In this document: piece after piece, positions 27,481 through 46,076 of the stretch
How positions within the stretch are numbered: position 1 is the first letter of the stretch
How the letters are laid out: every line of letters starts with the position of its first letter
DNA from: Engraulis encrasicolus
Lineage: Eukaryota; Chordata; Actinopteri; Clupeiformes; Engraulidae
NCBI RefSeq assembly: GCF_034702125.1
Contig: NC_085857.1
Span: forward strand, 51,471,278 to 51,535,277
Length of the DNA stretch: 64,000 nucleotides
Direction of reading: 5' to 3'
Notes under the pieces: model-generated
The model's database searches: none
Told to the model about the DNA's origin: nothing
The model's input: the letters and a program-made list of their open reading frames with translations, nothing else
Program-made: the position numbers and the translations under genes

Positions 27481-28787
27481 GCCACTCAAAAGTCGACAGT
27501 GAAGTTACGTTTACCCGTTCATCTTCACCTGGAGAGATCTGTGTTTGAGAGGGAATTTGTCTAAAACCGTATTAATAGAATACACGCGCATGGTGTTTTT
27601 TGAGTGTAGCGCGGATGAAGGAAGCGAGGCTCACGTCACCGCAGTCTTTTGATCCTGCTGCTGCGTGTGTGGGAGTGAGTGGGTGGGTGAGCGAGAGAGA
27701 GAGGGGCGCTTCTGATTGGATCAGCTCGAGTTTCAGATTAACCCCTGAAGTGCTGGGGAACAGCAAGTAGTGGCTCCTGTAATATTGAGTTGGGGTTTTG
27801 GTTAAAATGTACCAGCAGTGAAAACAAGAAAATGAGTGAGAAATAATTCACTGCACATTCACTAACAGTCCATATCACATTTGAATTAAAAGTAACTTAC
27901 TATGATGTGATGTGTGTTATCCAAATAGATATCCACTCATGTTTTTGTATTTAGTGTCATTTTAACAAAATGATTTGGATGGGATTATTAAAAAAATGCT
28001 ACTGTTTCAGTGCAGAGTAGACTATTATGACCGTGTTATAACTTATTGAGATTGGTGTGATTTGTACCAGGAGCTGGAAAGATATTGCATTACAGGACAT
28101 AGAAAGGTTTTTTTTTTTTTTAAGTACCGAAAAGTACCGAAATACATATTGATACCGATACCAGTACCAAAATATTGGTATCGTGACAACACTAACTCTG
28201 TATAATACTTCCTATAGGCCTACTGTATTATAATATTTCCCTCTCTCTTTTTCTTTCCTCTCAATCACATAAGAACTATGACAACCATTAGGGTGTGTAT
28301 ATGACACACAGTAGGCTACCAATCACAAGGATTACCTATGTAGGTAGCCTAATGTAAGTTAGATTTCGTGGGGGGAAATGTAATGTCATGTCTTGTGGGT
28401 AGTCCTTCATTGAGTGAACTGTTATTTAAAATTGAAAGCCTTTTGAAAACGAAATCTCAAATCTGAAATAGAAATGGAACGCTTGCTCTGTCAGGTACCT
28501 CTGTCAGGTACCACTGTCAGCACCAGGGGCCAGGCCCCCCTAAAGATCAAAAGCTAAAATCGCCCCTGGGCCACAGTGGGACTGCTGGTGACCTTATTGC
28601 CTGCTAACCTGTCTGTCTGCCCGTCTGTCTTTCTGTCTGTCTGTCTATTTAACTGTCTGTCTTACTATCTAGTCCTCATGTATGTCTCTCTGTCCGTCTA
28701 ACTGCGCATCTGCCTGTCCGTCTCACTATCTAACTACCTTCCTGTGTGTCTCTCTGTCCTCCTAACGGTCTGCCTGTCTGTCTGTAG

Positions 28788-28880
28788 TCTTGGTGGCCAT
28801 AGTGGGGCTGCTGGTGACCATGATTGTGGCCATTATACTGCTCATCGTTGTGCTCCTTGTTAAGAGGGCCAAGTCTGCAG
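28788..28880 (+). CDS. transmembrane exon, probable gene A
   Basis: A 93-nt phase-1 exon between CTGTAG and GTAATC. It encodes a strongly hydrophobic segment, VLVAIVGLLVTMIVAIILL and on to VVLLV, followed by KRAKSAG, a single-pass transmembrane helix with a basic stop-transfer end. There is no charged residue in the helix, so pairing with DAP12-type adaptors through a charge is not suggested. Strand and phase fit gene A exon 3 at 9533, about 19 kb upstream across gap and satellite. No other V exon lies between. The link is inferred, and extra exons may sit in the gap. Confidence 0.6.
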
Positions 28881-28904
28881 GTAATCATGCACACGCTCCA
28901 ACTG

Positions 28905-29503
28905 TATCTCACTCATTTCGTGAAGTATTCACGACAAAAATAGCTTAATTTTCTTGGTGCATTCACGTTATTTCCCGCCTTTCGTAAAGTCTTCACGAAA
29001 ATACATTTGTAATAGATTAATTTTCACACTGCCTATTCACTTGAATTGCCCGACTGTTGCCTAGCGACCCACTAGTTTGATGCCCTTTCGGTAGCCTACC
29101 GTCACATGGTAATCAAACATTTCAAACAAGCAATTTAGGGTTAGGTTTAGGGTCAAGGTTAGGGTTAAGGTTAGGGTTAAGGTTAGGGTTAGGTTTAGGG
29201 TTAAGTAGGGTTAAGGTTAGGGTTAGGTTTAGGTTTAGGTTTAGGGGACATAAGGCGTAAGTACCGAAAGGGCGTCGAATTAGTGAGTCCCGAGTGTATC
29301 AGCAGTGTTCTGTCAGCACCCCCTCCCCGCTCCTGCAGACGTTTGGATAACCATAGCAGCAGTGGGGCAATTCAAGTGAATAGGCAGCGTGAAAATTAAT
29401 CTATTATTTTCGTGAAGACTTTACGAAAGGCGGGAAATAACGTGAATGCACCACGAAAATTAAGCTATTTTTTTCGTGAAGACTTTACGAAAGGCGTGAG
29501 ATA
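28905..29503. mobile_element. fold-back element with telomere-like core, copy 1
   Basis: A 599-bp element bounded by TATCTCAC and its inverse. The arms are inverted repeats of about 140 bp containing TTTCGTAAAGTCTTCACG and ATTCACGTTATTTCCCGCC. The centre (29137-29245) is a degenerate array of TTAGGG, TTAAGG and TTTAGG units. It lies in the intron after the transmembrane exon. A second copy in the opposite orientation is at 60915-61560. TA at both ends suggests a TA target, not proven. No coding frame. Confidence 0.78.
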
Positions 29504-29510
29504 GGGCTCC

Positions 29511-29516
29511 ACGCAC

Positions 29517-29551
<35 letters not shown>
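29511..29551. repeat. (CA)n microsatellite
   Basis: CA run adjoining the right end of the fold-back element. Confidence 0.93.
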
Positions 29552-29552
<1 letters not shown>

Positions 29553-29834
29553 TTCTAAAATGTACATGCCAATGCAAACTGATATTTTCCATTGGGTAAT
29601 ATTTCGGCTACTTTTATTTCATCCAAATGCTAACCATTAAGTGTTTAGTTCAGGCAACATGACAAACTTCTTTAATTGTGTTATCTGTTATTCCCAGAAA
29701 AATATGTTGTAATATGTCACTTAAATGTGCGAAGCTTCTACCATCTTATCATCCTTATGAGTATGAAAGTATGACGGTAGTTTATAGAGGCAATGCTAAT
29801 CGATGGTTTGCATTGTGTGTTGGTTTCCATGGCA

Positions 29835-29891
29835 GATTCGGACATAAGCCAGGTTCTACCCTCCATGGATACAGCAGCTGCCGGGCCATGA
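29835..29891 (+). CDS. possible alternative terminal exon, gene A
   Basis: After CCATGGCAG at 29834, phase 1 reading gives DSDISQVLPSMDTAAAGP and a TGA at 29889-29891. It could be an alternative last exon giving a different short tail. It could equally be intron, since a usable donor follows at 29914 but the stop precedes it. Confidence 0.3.
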   Translation, partial: DSDISQVLPSMDTAAAGP

Positions 29892-29927
29892 GTGTTGCCT
29901 GACCGATGGGCAGGTGAACATGACAAT

Positions 29928-29928
<1 letters not shown>

Positions 29929-29969
<41 letters not shown>
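29929..29969. repeat. (GT)n microsatellite
   Basis: Uninterrupted GT run between the two candidate terminal exons of gene A. Confidence 0.95.
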
Positions 29970-29970
<1 letters not shown>

Positions 29971-30033
29971 CAACTACCAACCCTTTACGATCTTCACCTC
30001 TGACTTTTCTTTGCCTCTGTCGTGTTCTTATAG

Positions 30034-30116
30034 GAAGAACTCCGCAAACCAAACCACCTGATTTCCCAAGCAAGAAAGCACACTTCTGGAAATATGTGAA
30101 GAAGCGAAACCAGTAG
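30034..30116 (+). CDS. terminal tail exon, probable gene A
   Basis: An 83-nt exon after TTCTTATAG. Joined in phase 1 to the transmembrane exon it continues GRTPQTKPPDFPSKKAHF to a TAG at 30114-30116. An AATAAA lies 20 bases downstream. The tail is short and basic with one tyrosine (KYVKK) and no YxxM, ITAM or ITIM motif. With no additional exons, gene A would encode about 194 residues. Confidence 0.55.
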
Positions 30117-30135
30117 ATCTTATTGGCAAATGCTC

Positions 30136-30141
30136 AATAAA
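30136..30141 (+). terminator. polyadenylation signal AATAAA, probable gene A
   Basis: A perfect AATAAA 20 bases after the TAG at 30116. It supports 30034-30116 as a genuine last exon. Confidence 0.6.
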
Positions 30142-30703
30142 TGGATAAATCACATTTTAAAGAATGTATTGTACTTTGGGCTTTTTTATTACAAATAATT
30201 GTGGCTTTCATGCCTTTATTTGACGTAACAGTGTGTGATGGTGACAGGAAGTGAGTAGGAGAGAGAAATCTGGGGGGATCGAGGAATGGCCTTAGGCATG
30301 GTCCAAGCAAAAATTCGACTTTTTAAAGATTTTTTTTGCATCTTTATTACTAAGACTTAGAAAGAGGGGCAGGAAACGAGTGGTGAAAGAAAGATGGGGA
30401 GGGATAGGGAAGTGGCTTTGAGTAGAAATGTAATGGTTCTTCTGCGAAATGGCCACATAGTTCATAGACTGAAGTTGTGTTGCCAGATTGGGCGGTTTCC
30501 TTCCCAATTCGGCTGTCTAGAATGGCTGTCTGCTGCGTTTTTTGGGCGAGATATTGCCATAGAGACTAATGCAATTTACTGGATTTCTTGGGCTGCAAAT
30601 CATCAGTCAGATCTGGCAAGCCTGTTCAGAAAAAGAGGAACAGAAACCTCATTTGCAGAGAGCTGACAGATCATGACACATTCTGCAGATAAATCGCAGA
30701 AAC

Positions 30704-30742
<39 letters not shown>

Positions 30743-31397
30743 TACACCCTGGCGTAAGAAGTGGGTCACAGGCCCTGGTATGAGTATCCACCTCGGGCCC
30801 TCCCCAAATTTTTTTTGGATCACACAAAAAATGATCAGTGTCATGAGGGTCAGTTGGCAACTGGAACCATTTTTTTTTCTAGGCCTAGGCTACATTTAAT
30901 TTCTTCGGACACTTGTCATTAAAATTGTGAGGGACTAAACAGTGCGTCCAATGCGAATATTGCCACTGGATGTGTTGTTGGCGAAACCGAGAGCGAGAGA
31001 GAGCGCTTTGAGTCACACACACACACATAGCCTACACACAGCTAAAGACTGTAGCCAGCAGAAAGTACCGCCATCATAAATTACATCCCCCAACATTACA
31101 CTTCTTGCTCCTAAAGCTTGCCGTAGGCTATATTATTCGCAATAAGTTGACGTCCTAAAAAGTTTCAACTCTTTTGCATTGGGTTTTTGAAGTCACAAGG
31201 AGCAGACACTTGTCCACGGTGACGCACGCAATATAACTCGAAAGTGAAAAGCAGAGACTGTTCTCACAAATAACTGAACAAAGGTTTCCTTTTTAATAAC
31301 ACAACATTAGTATGAAAGTGTGCTTGGTGACCACACTGCCTATCCAGACGCGCATATTAGCAACAATGAGCAACAACAAGAAAGAGAGAGGAGGATT

Positions 31398-31428
<31 letters not shown>

Positions 31429-31434
31429 TTAGCG

Positions 31435-31489
<55 letters not shown>

Positions 31490-32132
31490 GGAGAACACTT
31501 AAGAGTGAAAAAACAATTGCTCCCCTCCCCCAATTCAGTAGGCTATCAGATGTTGGTGGTCTACCCGAGTCAACCCTTGTTTACCCGACTATCTGGTAGT
31601 GTAGCCTTCATGAAGTTCATAAAGACATAATATCGTTAGGCTATTACAAGATATCAAAAATCCCTTTGCATTTCTTCATTGCCTTGAGTTCATGTACAAC
31701 AACTTTACTTAGCCTAACTTATTTAGACTACTTTATTTATCTTATTTAGGCTACTTCGACTTAGTTTACAATAAATAGGTCATTGAAAGAAGGAAAAGAA
31801 AGGACAGACAAGGCTATTAGGCTATTAGCCTATCAAATGGAACATGCGCATTATGCCCGCCCTGTGAGGGCAAACGTGAACCCTTGCTGTTGGCACGATT
31901 GAGATAACCCGTATGCCATGCCTAAAGGGCAGATTAGACTTCAGTAACTGCGTGTGTCAAAAGTCGCTTGGGAGTGGCCACGAACCAACTTTGCCTTCAT
32001 GCACGTCACAAACCACATTTGAAATAGCGTGATTACCTTCACTACATTACAAGCACTGCGGCAATGTTGTTTTCTAGCCCAGGTAGCTAATTGTTTTCAC
32101 ACAAACTGCAAAGGCAATGTACTGGTATCATG
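30142..32132. other. intergenic region between genes A and B
   Basis: No gene recognised. It contains two partial copies of a dispersed repeat with the phrase GTGACAGGAAGTGAGT or a close variant (about 30175-30280 and 30320-30420; a related inverted copy is near 54730-54850), a (CT)n run at 30711-30739 and a (GA)n(GT)n tract at 31386-31489. The rest is unassigned. Confidence 0.6.
31386..31489. repeat. (GA)n(GT)n microsatellite
   Basis: GA run followed by a long GT run. Confidence 0.94.
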
Positions 32133-32773
32133 ATTTGACATATCCAGTCTGTTTTCACATGCAGAAAATGTAAGTATGTAAACAGTTGACTCTGCCGATG
32201 TGTGTTTACATTCTGTGGAGGAGCAGGCTACGGTAGTAAAACTTCAGGCATTGTACCACGAGTGTTCAACTGATGCATTGTTCGTTACTTAGCTTGTAGC
32301 TTCGTGTATTTACACATTTTACACACAAGGCAATAATATAGTTTTTAACAGAATACAGCTTTGCTCTCGCAAGCTACCGGCATTGCGCTGACACAAGAAC
32401 AAGGAAGTAGCGAGACGACCAATCATAGTGCCTTTTTGTCTGCGTCCTCCGTGTCCGTCCGACGGATAGTTAGATAAGATGGATAGATTTTTTCGAGGTG
32501 CTCAACGACGGGCGCAGACTCTCTGCGTGGGGGGGGCGTGGTCGCGCACAGACACCGGATGGACGGACGCAGAGGCTATGCGTCCAAAGCATAAATCTAG
32601 CTTTAGACCCTCAATTCCTGGGTTGCAGTTACGTCAGCATCCCCCATCCCCCAAAATGAAGAAACTATCTGGTCACACACTAAAATACTGATACAATTGC
32701 TTGGATCTTTGAAGCGGGTTTCGTGGCTTCGGGGGGATAGGCGTTGATGACACGCTTGATGACACTTCTCTGC

Positions 32774-32845
<72 letters not shown>

Positions 32846-34273
32846 ACTGACTGCTCCTTATAGTTTGGATTAAAGTTATCAGCCAAGTAGGCCTACTGCT
32901 CGCAAACAAACAAATGCCATGCTGTTTGTTAAGGTGGGAGTGTAGATCTGCTGTTGACAGGTGGAATTTTGCAGACACAAAAAATATTCTCGGGGAGGAT
33001 TGAAAACTGATCACCTTTCCTTGTTAATGGCAAGTTAACCTTTACAAAATATCCAAGAAGCTAATCATCTGCGATTGCTGCACACAGTTCAAAGGATATT
33101 TATTCAGCGAAGTTGTGGATACATCTTCTCCGCTCCCGCGGTAACCCCTTGTGCTCCATGTCGGGCTGTCAACGACGCAATCTAAAATTGAAAGAGTGCG
33201 CACAGTTTAAGACAAGCGGCACGACTTGTCGGACTCAAACCTATCATTTCAACGTCTGTCAGTGATATCGTGACATTTGTGATATGAACTCTGTGTTCAA
33301 ATGCGCTCTGTGGTCTATTTCCCCTAAATTGCAAGCGGTTCAACGCCAGACTAAATAGGCTACTAAGCACACATGTTGCTGTTGTTGTTTTTTAACACTG
33401 AGTTCTTGTATGCTCTTGTGTGTAATGCACAATGGTGCTATGCTTCATAAAAATACATTTCAGACCTTATGTTTTCAGGTGAGTGGTTTCATTTTAGTTA
33501 TTGCATTTCTATTCAGGAGATTTAACTGAATGAGTGGGGATCGAGGGCACACTTAAGGAAAAGGAGCGATCTTCTGCTGTGCATCTTTATACATTTCTGT
33601 CTTAGTTTACTTTCAACATTAGTCATAATGGCGACTAGAAAAAGGCAGCAGCAAATGTGATCTGGGCTTTGCGTTCTATTAATTATATGTGGTCATACAG
33701 AGTGTATGAAACTGCGCAGAATATTCGGTGTACTGCATGTTTCCGAAATCGCTCTCGGGACTAGGTCTACTGATAAAGGATGCGTGATGCTGCGTCTACC
33801 AGAGCAAACTAACCAACTTTCCTTTTGGCATTGGCCTGCAGTGCATACTGAGCAATATCGGCAACATGCTTGATTCTTTATTTCTTGAAAGAAACTTTAA
33901 GTGGTAGGGACAAAACTGCTACTCGTCCATCCCGTCCCCAGCAGAAATTACGCGCTAACTGACAGTCAAAAGGTGGAAAGGCTCATTTCTGAAAGTTAGC
34001 GATCAAACAATTCGATCAAACAATTCTCTATAAATTTGATTAATGTGTAGCGAAACTAAGGCTATGGTGCTACAGTGCAAGTTGCCTATCCTATCCGCAC
34101 GTCTTTCACAACATAAAATATTCCTACAATAATAATGAATATTAATTACTAAATATAATAAATATTGCCTTCACATTTGCGCTTAAACACTCTGTCACCC
34201 TGTGACAGTTATCCCCTCGATCCTTGCTTAATAAATTAACTTTGCGTCCTGCGTCCGGGTCAGATTACATGAA

Positions 34274-34338
<65 letters not shown>

Positions 34339-34937
34339 ATATAGCTTGTGTAAAATTATTAGTATTTTTTAAATCCTTCTGGAGTCTGGGTTCTGGGTCC
34401 GTGGGCCTCTCATTGGTAACACGTATAGCGAGGGTTCCCTGGCCACCTGGCGGTTGTTTGGGTACACTGCAACTAGGCACGGTAGGTAAATCAGCTATTA
34501 AGTCGTCATTGCCCCGTCAATTCGAGAACATCTATGGGGACCTATGTTAGACATTTTAAATGGACACTTGACGTTGTGCTATGACAGAGCAAAGTAGAAC
34601 AGGCTTCCTCTTTGTGTTTTGTGGTCAGCTCAGCTAAGTTTTCAAAACCAAACCACACGTTAAAAAACACAGCCTATGCATGAATCAGTCGTCCATATCT
34701 CTCTCTGTCTCTCTCTAGCTTTTTCTTTCACCTACTAACAGAGAGAGACGGGGGAGGGTTGACAGGAGAAGGGTGTGAAACATATGTGGTAGGCAGTCAA
34801 GATGAAAGCTGAAAACCGAATGGGTCATAAAAGTGGCTTGCCGCTGTTCATGAGAATTTTGCTTGCGTCGAACACAACCAAATATTCGTTAGAGGGGATT
34901 GGGTGTGTTATTGTTTGCACGTTTATTTGATTGCACC

Positions 34938-41918
<6,981 letters not shown>

Positions 41919-42501
41919 ATGATAAAAGTTGACTGACAATTTAAAAAACTCCTACGGACTGACCATTTCACGATTTTCGTTTCGGTCCTGGACCTTCATC
42001 AGGAAAATGTAGGGTCTAGGACTGAAACACATCTCCTACGCACCTGCCAGCAGAGCTGTGCAAAAATAATATAAACTAAATTTCAGATTCTGATGTGGTC
42101 TGCCTGGGATTCATCATTCTTTTTGTTGCCCTTTTGTCAGTCAATTGATTGTTTCTCATTTTTTTTTTTTTTAATTCTACATTATTTATATTGTTTTTAG
42201 TTATTTAAATGTTTTAAATTGCAACTCTTTCTGTGCTGCACTGCTACATTTCACATCTGACAAACTAACTGGATGTAACGTTTACCGTCTTGTAATGTAA
42301 TAATGTTACCATAAGATGGTGCCTGCTTGCATGTTTTTAATGGTCGTTTCATTTAGACATGCATCTGGTAGTACTGTATGACAAAATCTGACTGTTGCCA
42401 ATGTGTGCATGTATTCATGTAACACAAGACATATAAAGTAAGCTATGGAAATCCCTGAAATTATATATAATTTTATCATGCATTTTTATTTTCATGTTTA
42501 A

Positions 42502-42818
42502 ACCGTATCCAGACCGGCCTTTTTTGGCATTCCTGGTACCGGGGGGGGGGGGGGTGCTAACTTAGGAACCGAATGGCGTATGACCACCAAAGGGGAGGGG
42601 ATGATCTTCAGCCAAAGATCTATGAATGACATCAGTTCGGTGTCATTATTGGATATTATGACATCATTATGACATAATTTCCTGATTTTATTGCCCAAAA
42701 TGTCACCTTAATGTATTTTCCATCTAACTTGGGTAATGCACATCAATTTTTGTTATTATGTGCATCAGACCACTTCAAATGTTCACAAAGGTGTCTGATG
42801 CCCCCGGTCTGGATAGGG
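42502..42818. mobile_element. piggyBac-like MITE downstream of gene B
   Basis: A 317-bp element flanked by TTAA at 42498-42501 and 42819-42822. Inverted ends carry TATCCAGACCGG just inside. A run of 14 G lies at 42541-42554. About 580 bp beyond the gene B stop. Confidence 0.6.
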
Positions 42819-43070
42819 TTAAGGCAAAGTCGCTGTTTAGAACTGTTGCCACTATAGAATGAGGAAGTCTCAATTGCAATAGTTTTCTAAAAATGCTTTG
42901 TTTGCACAAATTACAACATTTGGGGAAAATCAATGTATGTAAATATAAACTGTGTCCTTTTATTGATGGGAATGGGTGTCATTGCTGTGGCTAACTGCCC
43001 AACCTGTAAGAAAACAGAGAAGAACAAAAAATATAACTCACAAGTTATTGCACTTTCCATGTCAGATAAT

Positions 43071-43073
<3 letters not shown>

Positions 43074-43121
<48 letters not shown>
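43074..43121. repeat. (TTA)n microsatellite
   Basis: About 16 TTA units at the left edge of the SINE-like repeat. Confidence 0.96.
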
Positions 43122-43122
<1 letters not shown>

Positions 43123-44270
43123 AAGGGAACTCGAACCTGCAACCCCCAGATTGAAAGACTGACTCAACCCGCCAGGTTGGTGGGGGGAGTAATCAACCAG
43201 TGCTCTCCCCCATCCTCCTCCATGACTGAGGTACCCTGAGCATGGTACCGTCCCACCGCACTGCTCCCCATGGGGCGCCACTGAGGGCTGCCCCCTAGCA
43301 CGGGCAGTGTTGGGAAAGTTCATTTTGTACGTGAACTAGTTCAAGTTCAAGTTCACAGCTCTCAGAATGAACTAGTTCGTTCATAGTTCATATTTTTTTC
43401 AAAATGAACTAGTTCATTCATAGTTCACAAAATAAATGAACTAGTTCATTTCAGTTCATTCCCCCCCCCCACCAAAAAAAAATAAAAAAAAAAATCAAAA
43501 TTCATTGAAAAAGCCCATATAAATGCTTCACAGATTAGTTAATTAGTGTTAACAATGACATTGCTGGATATAACGGTATTTTACTTGTGCATTAGAGCAG
43601 CGGTTTATTATTAGTAGTAATAGAGTAGGCCTATTAGGCCTATAGGAGTCCTTATGTGTTTTCTGCAGTGTTGGGAAAGTACATTTTCTACTAGTTCATT
43701 GTTCAGCTCACATCTCACCCCCTATGTTGAAAAAAGTGTAGGCCTAAAGCCTAAATTAGTTTTAACAATGAGATTGTTAGATATTACTCTACTGTATTTT
43801 AGTTTTGCATTAAGAGTGGTTTATCAGTAGGCCTAGGCCTAGTCCTTTAGATTGTTTGTTGTTTAGACACTGTGTGCTGAGCGATTTCACTTCTTTTCTG
43901 TTACTGTATGGACTGGACTTAAATCGGGTGCGTGGACTAACGTTTTCCTGCACTGTTGTTCTCTGTCTCATGCGCAAAATTTGCCATCCTGCAACATGCC
44001 AGCAGGCAGCTTTCTCTTGTTGATGCTGCGCGCGGCGCATTTTAACTTAAATAGTGAAGCGAGAGCAGAACGCCCAGAAGACGGTCGCTAGAGGCGTTAA
44101 TCTAAAAAGTCACCGGAAATCAGAAAACTCGCACACTGCTGGCTGGTTGCTGGCCACTCTGACTTTAAGTAGAGCGATGCCTGCTGTTTGCTTGGTCCCG
44201 CCTCTTTGCACGAGACTAAAGACAGTCGGAGAGAATGGTGTCTGACGCTGTCAGAGAGAATGGATAAGAC

Positions 44271-45095
44271 CAGGGCTTTGAACCGTTACTTTTTTCCAAA
44301 CGTTCCGTTCCGAACAGAAACGGAATTATAACGTTTCCGGTTCTGAGTTCCACCAATAAATTCACGTTCCCGAACCGGTTAGAACCAAAAAATATTGTTC
44401 CCGGAACGGTTAATTTCGTTCCTGTTAGCTGATTACTCCCCATAGGCCTAACTGACGTTAACCAAGAAAGACGGAAGTGCAAATGAGTCAGACTACATTC
44501 AAAACTGTTTATTCAAGCGGATGACAAGAATATCTTCCAGAATTTTGTCATTCAGGGACGACCTAAGCGGAGAAGCAGGGAATAAACCTCAATGATGAAA
44601 ATGTGCGCTCCACGCTGACTTGGGTCACGGGGAGCACTATGATGGACATTGTGAGTTTGTGCATATTTGAAGCGGCCATGGATGCCCAATAACGCCGAAC
44701 ATTGTCGGTGCGCTTTACACGCGCTTCCCTGCAATGTCTTACAATAATGCAATGCAAACTCTGTCCTTTTGTATGACATTGGTTTCTCTTAATTAAGATG
44801 TGGAGTGAAGACTTTGTAATCTACAGCTCTCTCTCCATTCAGTCAGAGAATGTCTGATGTCACACAGGATGTGAACCTCAGCCGTCATGGTAACGTGCGC
44901 AGGAAAATAATGACTTTTTTTTTTAGTTTGAGGAACGGTATTAACCGGTATTAACCGGTTACCATTATTTTTAAATAAGTGTTCCTGTTCCAGAACATAA
45001 AAAATAATAACGTTTCCGGTTTCGTTTCTGTTCCCTGTAAAATACAAAAAGTTTCTGGTTTTCGTTTTCGTTCCTTGAACCGGTTCGAAGCCCTG
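44271..45095. mobile_element. inner hAT element
   Basis: An 825-bp element with a perfect 8-bp duplication GATAAGAC (44263-44270 and 45096-45103) and ends CAGGGCTTTGAACCG / CAGGGCTTCGAACCG. It carries a transposase remnant on the minus strand, so it is a deletion derivative of an autonomous hAT. Confidence 0.88.
44563..44757 (-). pseudogene. hAT transposase C-terminal remnant
   Basis: A minus-strand frame with VLPVTQVSVERTFSSLRFI, matching the conserved core of the hAT C-terminal dimerisation domain (pattern P-x-T-x-x-S/V-x-E-R-x-F-S). Only about 60 residues remain; the DDE catalytic region is missing. Confidence 0.7.
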
Positions 45096-45540
45096 GATAA
45101 GACATAATATTAGACTCTCTGACATTGTGTTCAGTAGCGGTTTCTGCAGGAATATTAATGAAATCTGGTAACTACGGAATGAACGGAATGAAGAACTAAT
45201 GAACGTTCACGTTCACACTCCAGATGAACGCGCTCATAGTTCGTTCATCATCTAGAAAATACTGTCCGTTCAGTTCACGTTCGCTCAAAATATGAACTCG
45301 TTCATGAACTTTCGTTCATTGAACGCGTTCGGGTACATCACTGAGCACGGGTGAGGCATAAATGCAATTTCGTTGTGTGCAGTGTGCAGTGTTCACTTGT
45401 GTGCTGTGGAGTGCTCTGTCACAATGACAATGGGAGTTGGAGTTTCCCAATGGGCTTTCGCTCTCGCTTAACCTCTAGGACACGGCTGCCCCCTGTTTTT
45501 ATTTCACAGGATTTCTACTCTGCTAGTTCCTGTTAGGCAA

Positions 45541-46076
45541 TTACCCATATGAATGATTTTAGCACTAGCAAGGAGGGCCCAGAATTAACATTTTTCACCA
45601 CCAGCCAAAATGGCTAGTAGATGAAATCTTATTAGCCCAACACACACTCACTAATGGGTCAAAGTGGCTAGTAAGTTGGTCTTTTCCACCCATCATCAAT
45701 ATGAAATTTCACCAGCATTTGGTCGGTTGGCTGGTTTTAATAGAGAGCTGTTAGCAAATACTGCTCGACTAGTAATGGCACCACCCTTGCACCACTAGCT
45801 GTTAGTGAAAGGTGTGTGGCCTCACCCATTTCAAAGTTTTTCGTGCTACCACAGGATTTCTGCTCTGCTAGTTTCTACCGCTACCTATTGCCCCACTGGA
45901 TGATTAGCAGCCTACTAGCAGAGAAATTGGAATATAAGAGAACGCTCAGAGACGGAAGTTGCTTGCAATCCCCAACTAGCTGCAGTAACACCACATAGTG
46001 AAAGTGCTGGAAAAACTAAATACCCAGAAAATGTACAATACAGCCACTTACACAAGGATTTTTTTTTCATTATGAG
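45541..46076. other. unassigned region
   Basis: No gene or well-bordered element. GGCTAGTA and related phrases recur several times (45610-45780), suggesting a diverged dispersed repeat. Confidence 0.4.

Larger units (their letters stand above)
26096..28787. other. region without recognised gene
   Basis: No exon is supported here. It holds a short GT run (26285-26303), a CA/CG alternating tract (26602-26629), AT-rich DNA with TAAATAAA runs, a minisatellite (27236-27480), a repeat end near 28105-28190 (GTACCGAAA phrases, then TTGGTATCGTGACAACACTA, a common end of fish DNA elements) and a CTGT-rich stretch (28605-28785). Confidence 0.6.
43305..45343. mobile_element. outer hAT element
   Basis: A 2.04-kb insertion with a perfect 8-bp target duplication AGCACGGG (43297-43304 and 45344-45351), the hAT hallmark. 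Ends begin CAGTGTTGGGAAAG and, inverted, CAGTGATGTACCCGAACG. Subterminal GAACTAGTTCA-type repeats are dense at both ends. It contains a second hAT (44271-45095). Confidence 0.85.
43122..45540. mobile_element. SINE-like dispersed repeat split by a hAT element
   Basis: The halves are 43122-43304 and 45344-45540. The left half contains GGGAACTCGAACCTGCAACC, whose complement holds a tRNA B-box-like GGTTCGAGTTCCC. The right half continues GTGAGGCATAAATGCAATTT. The break is marked by the 8-bp duplication AGCACGGG. Confidence 0.6.

Noticed and set aside
29137..29245. Interstitial telomere suggesting an ancient chromosome fusion.
   Set aside because: The TTAGGG-like units lie in the centre of a fold-back element that recurs at 60915-61560, so mobility explains them.
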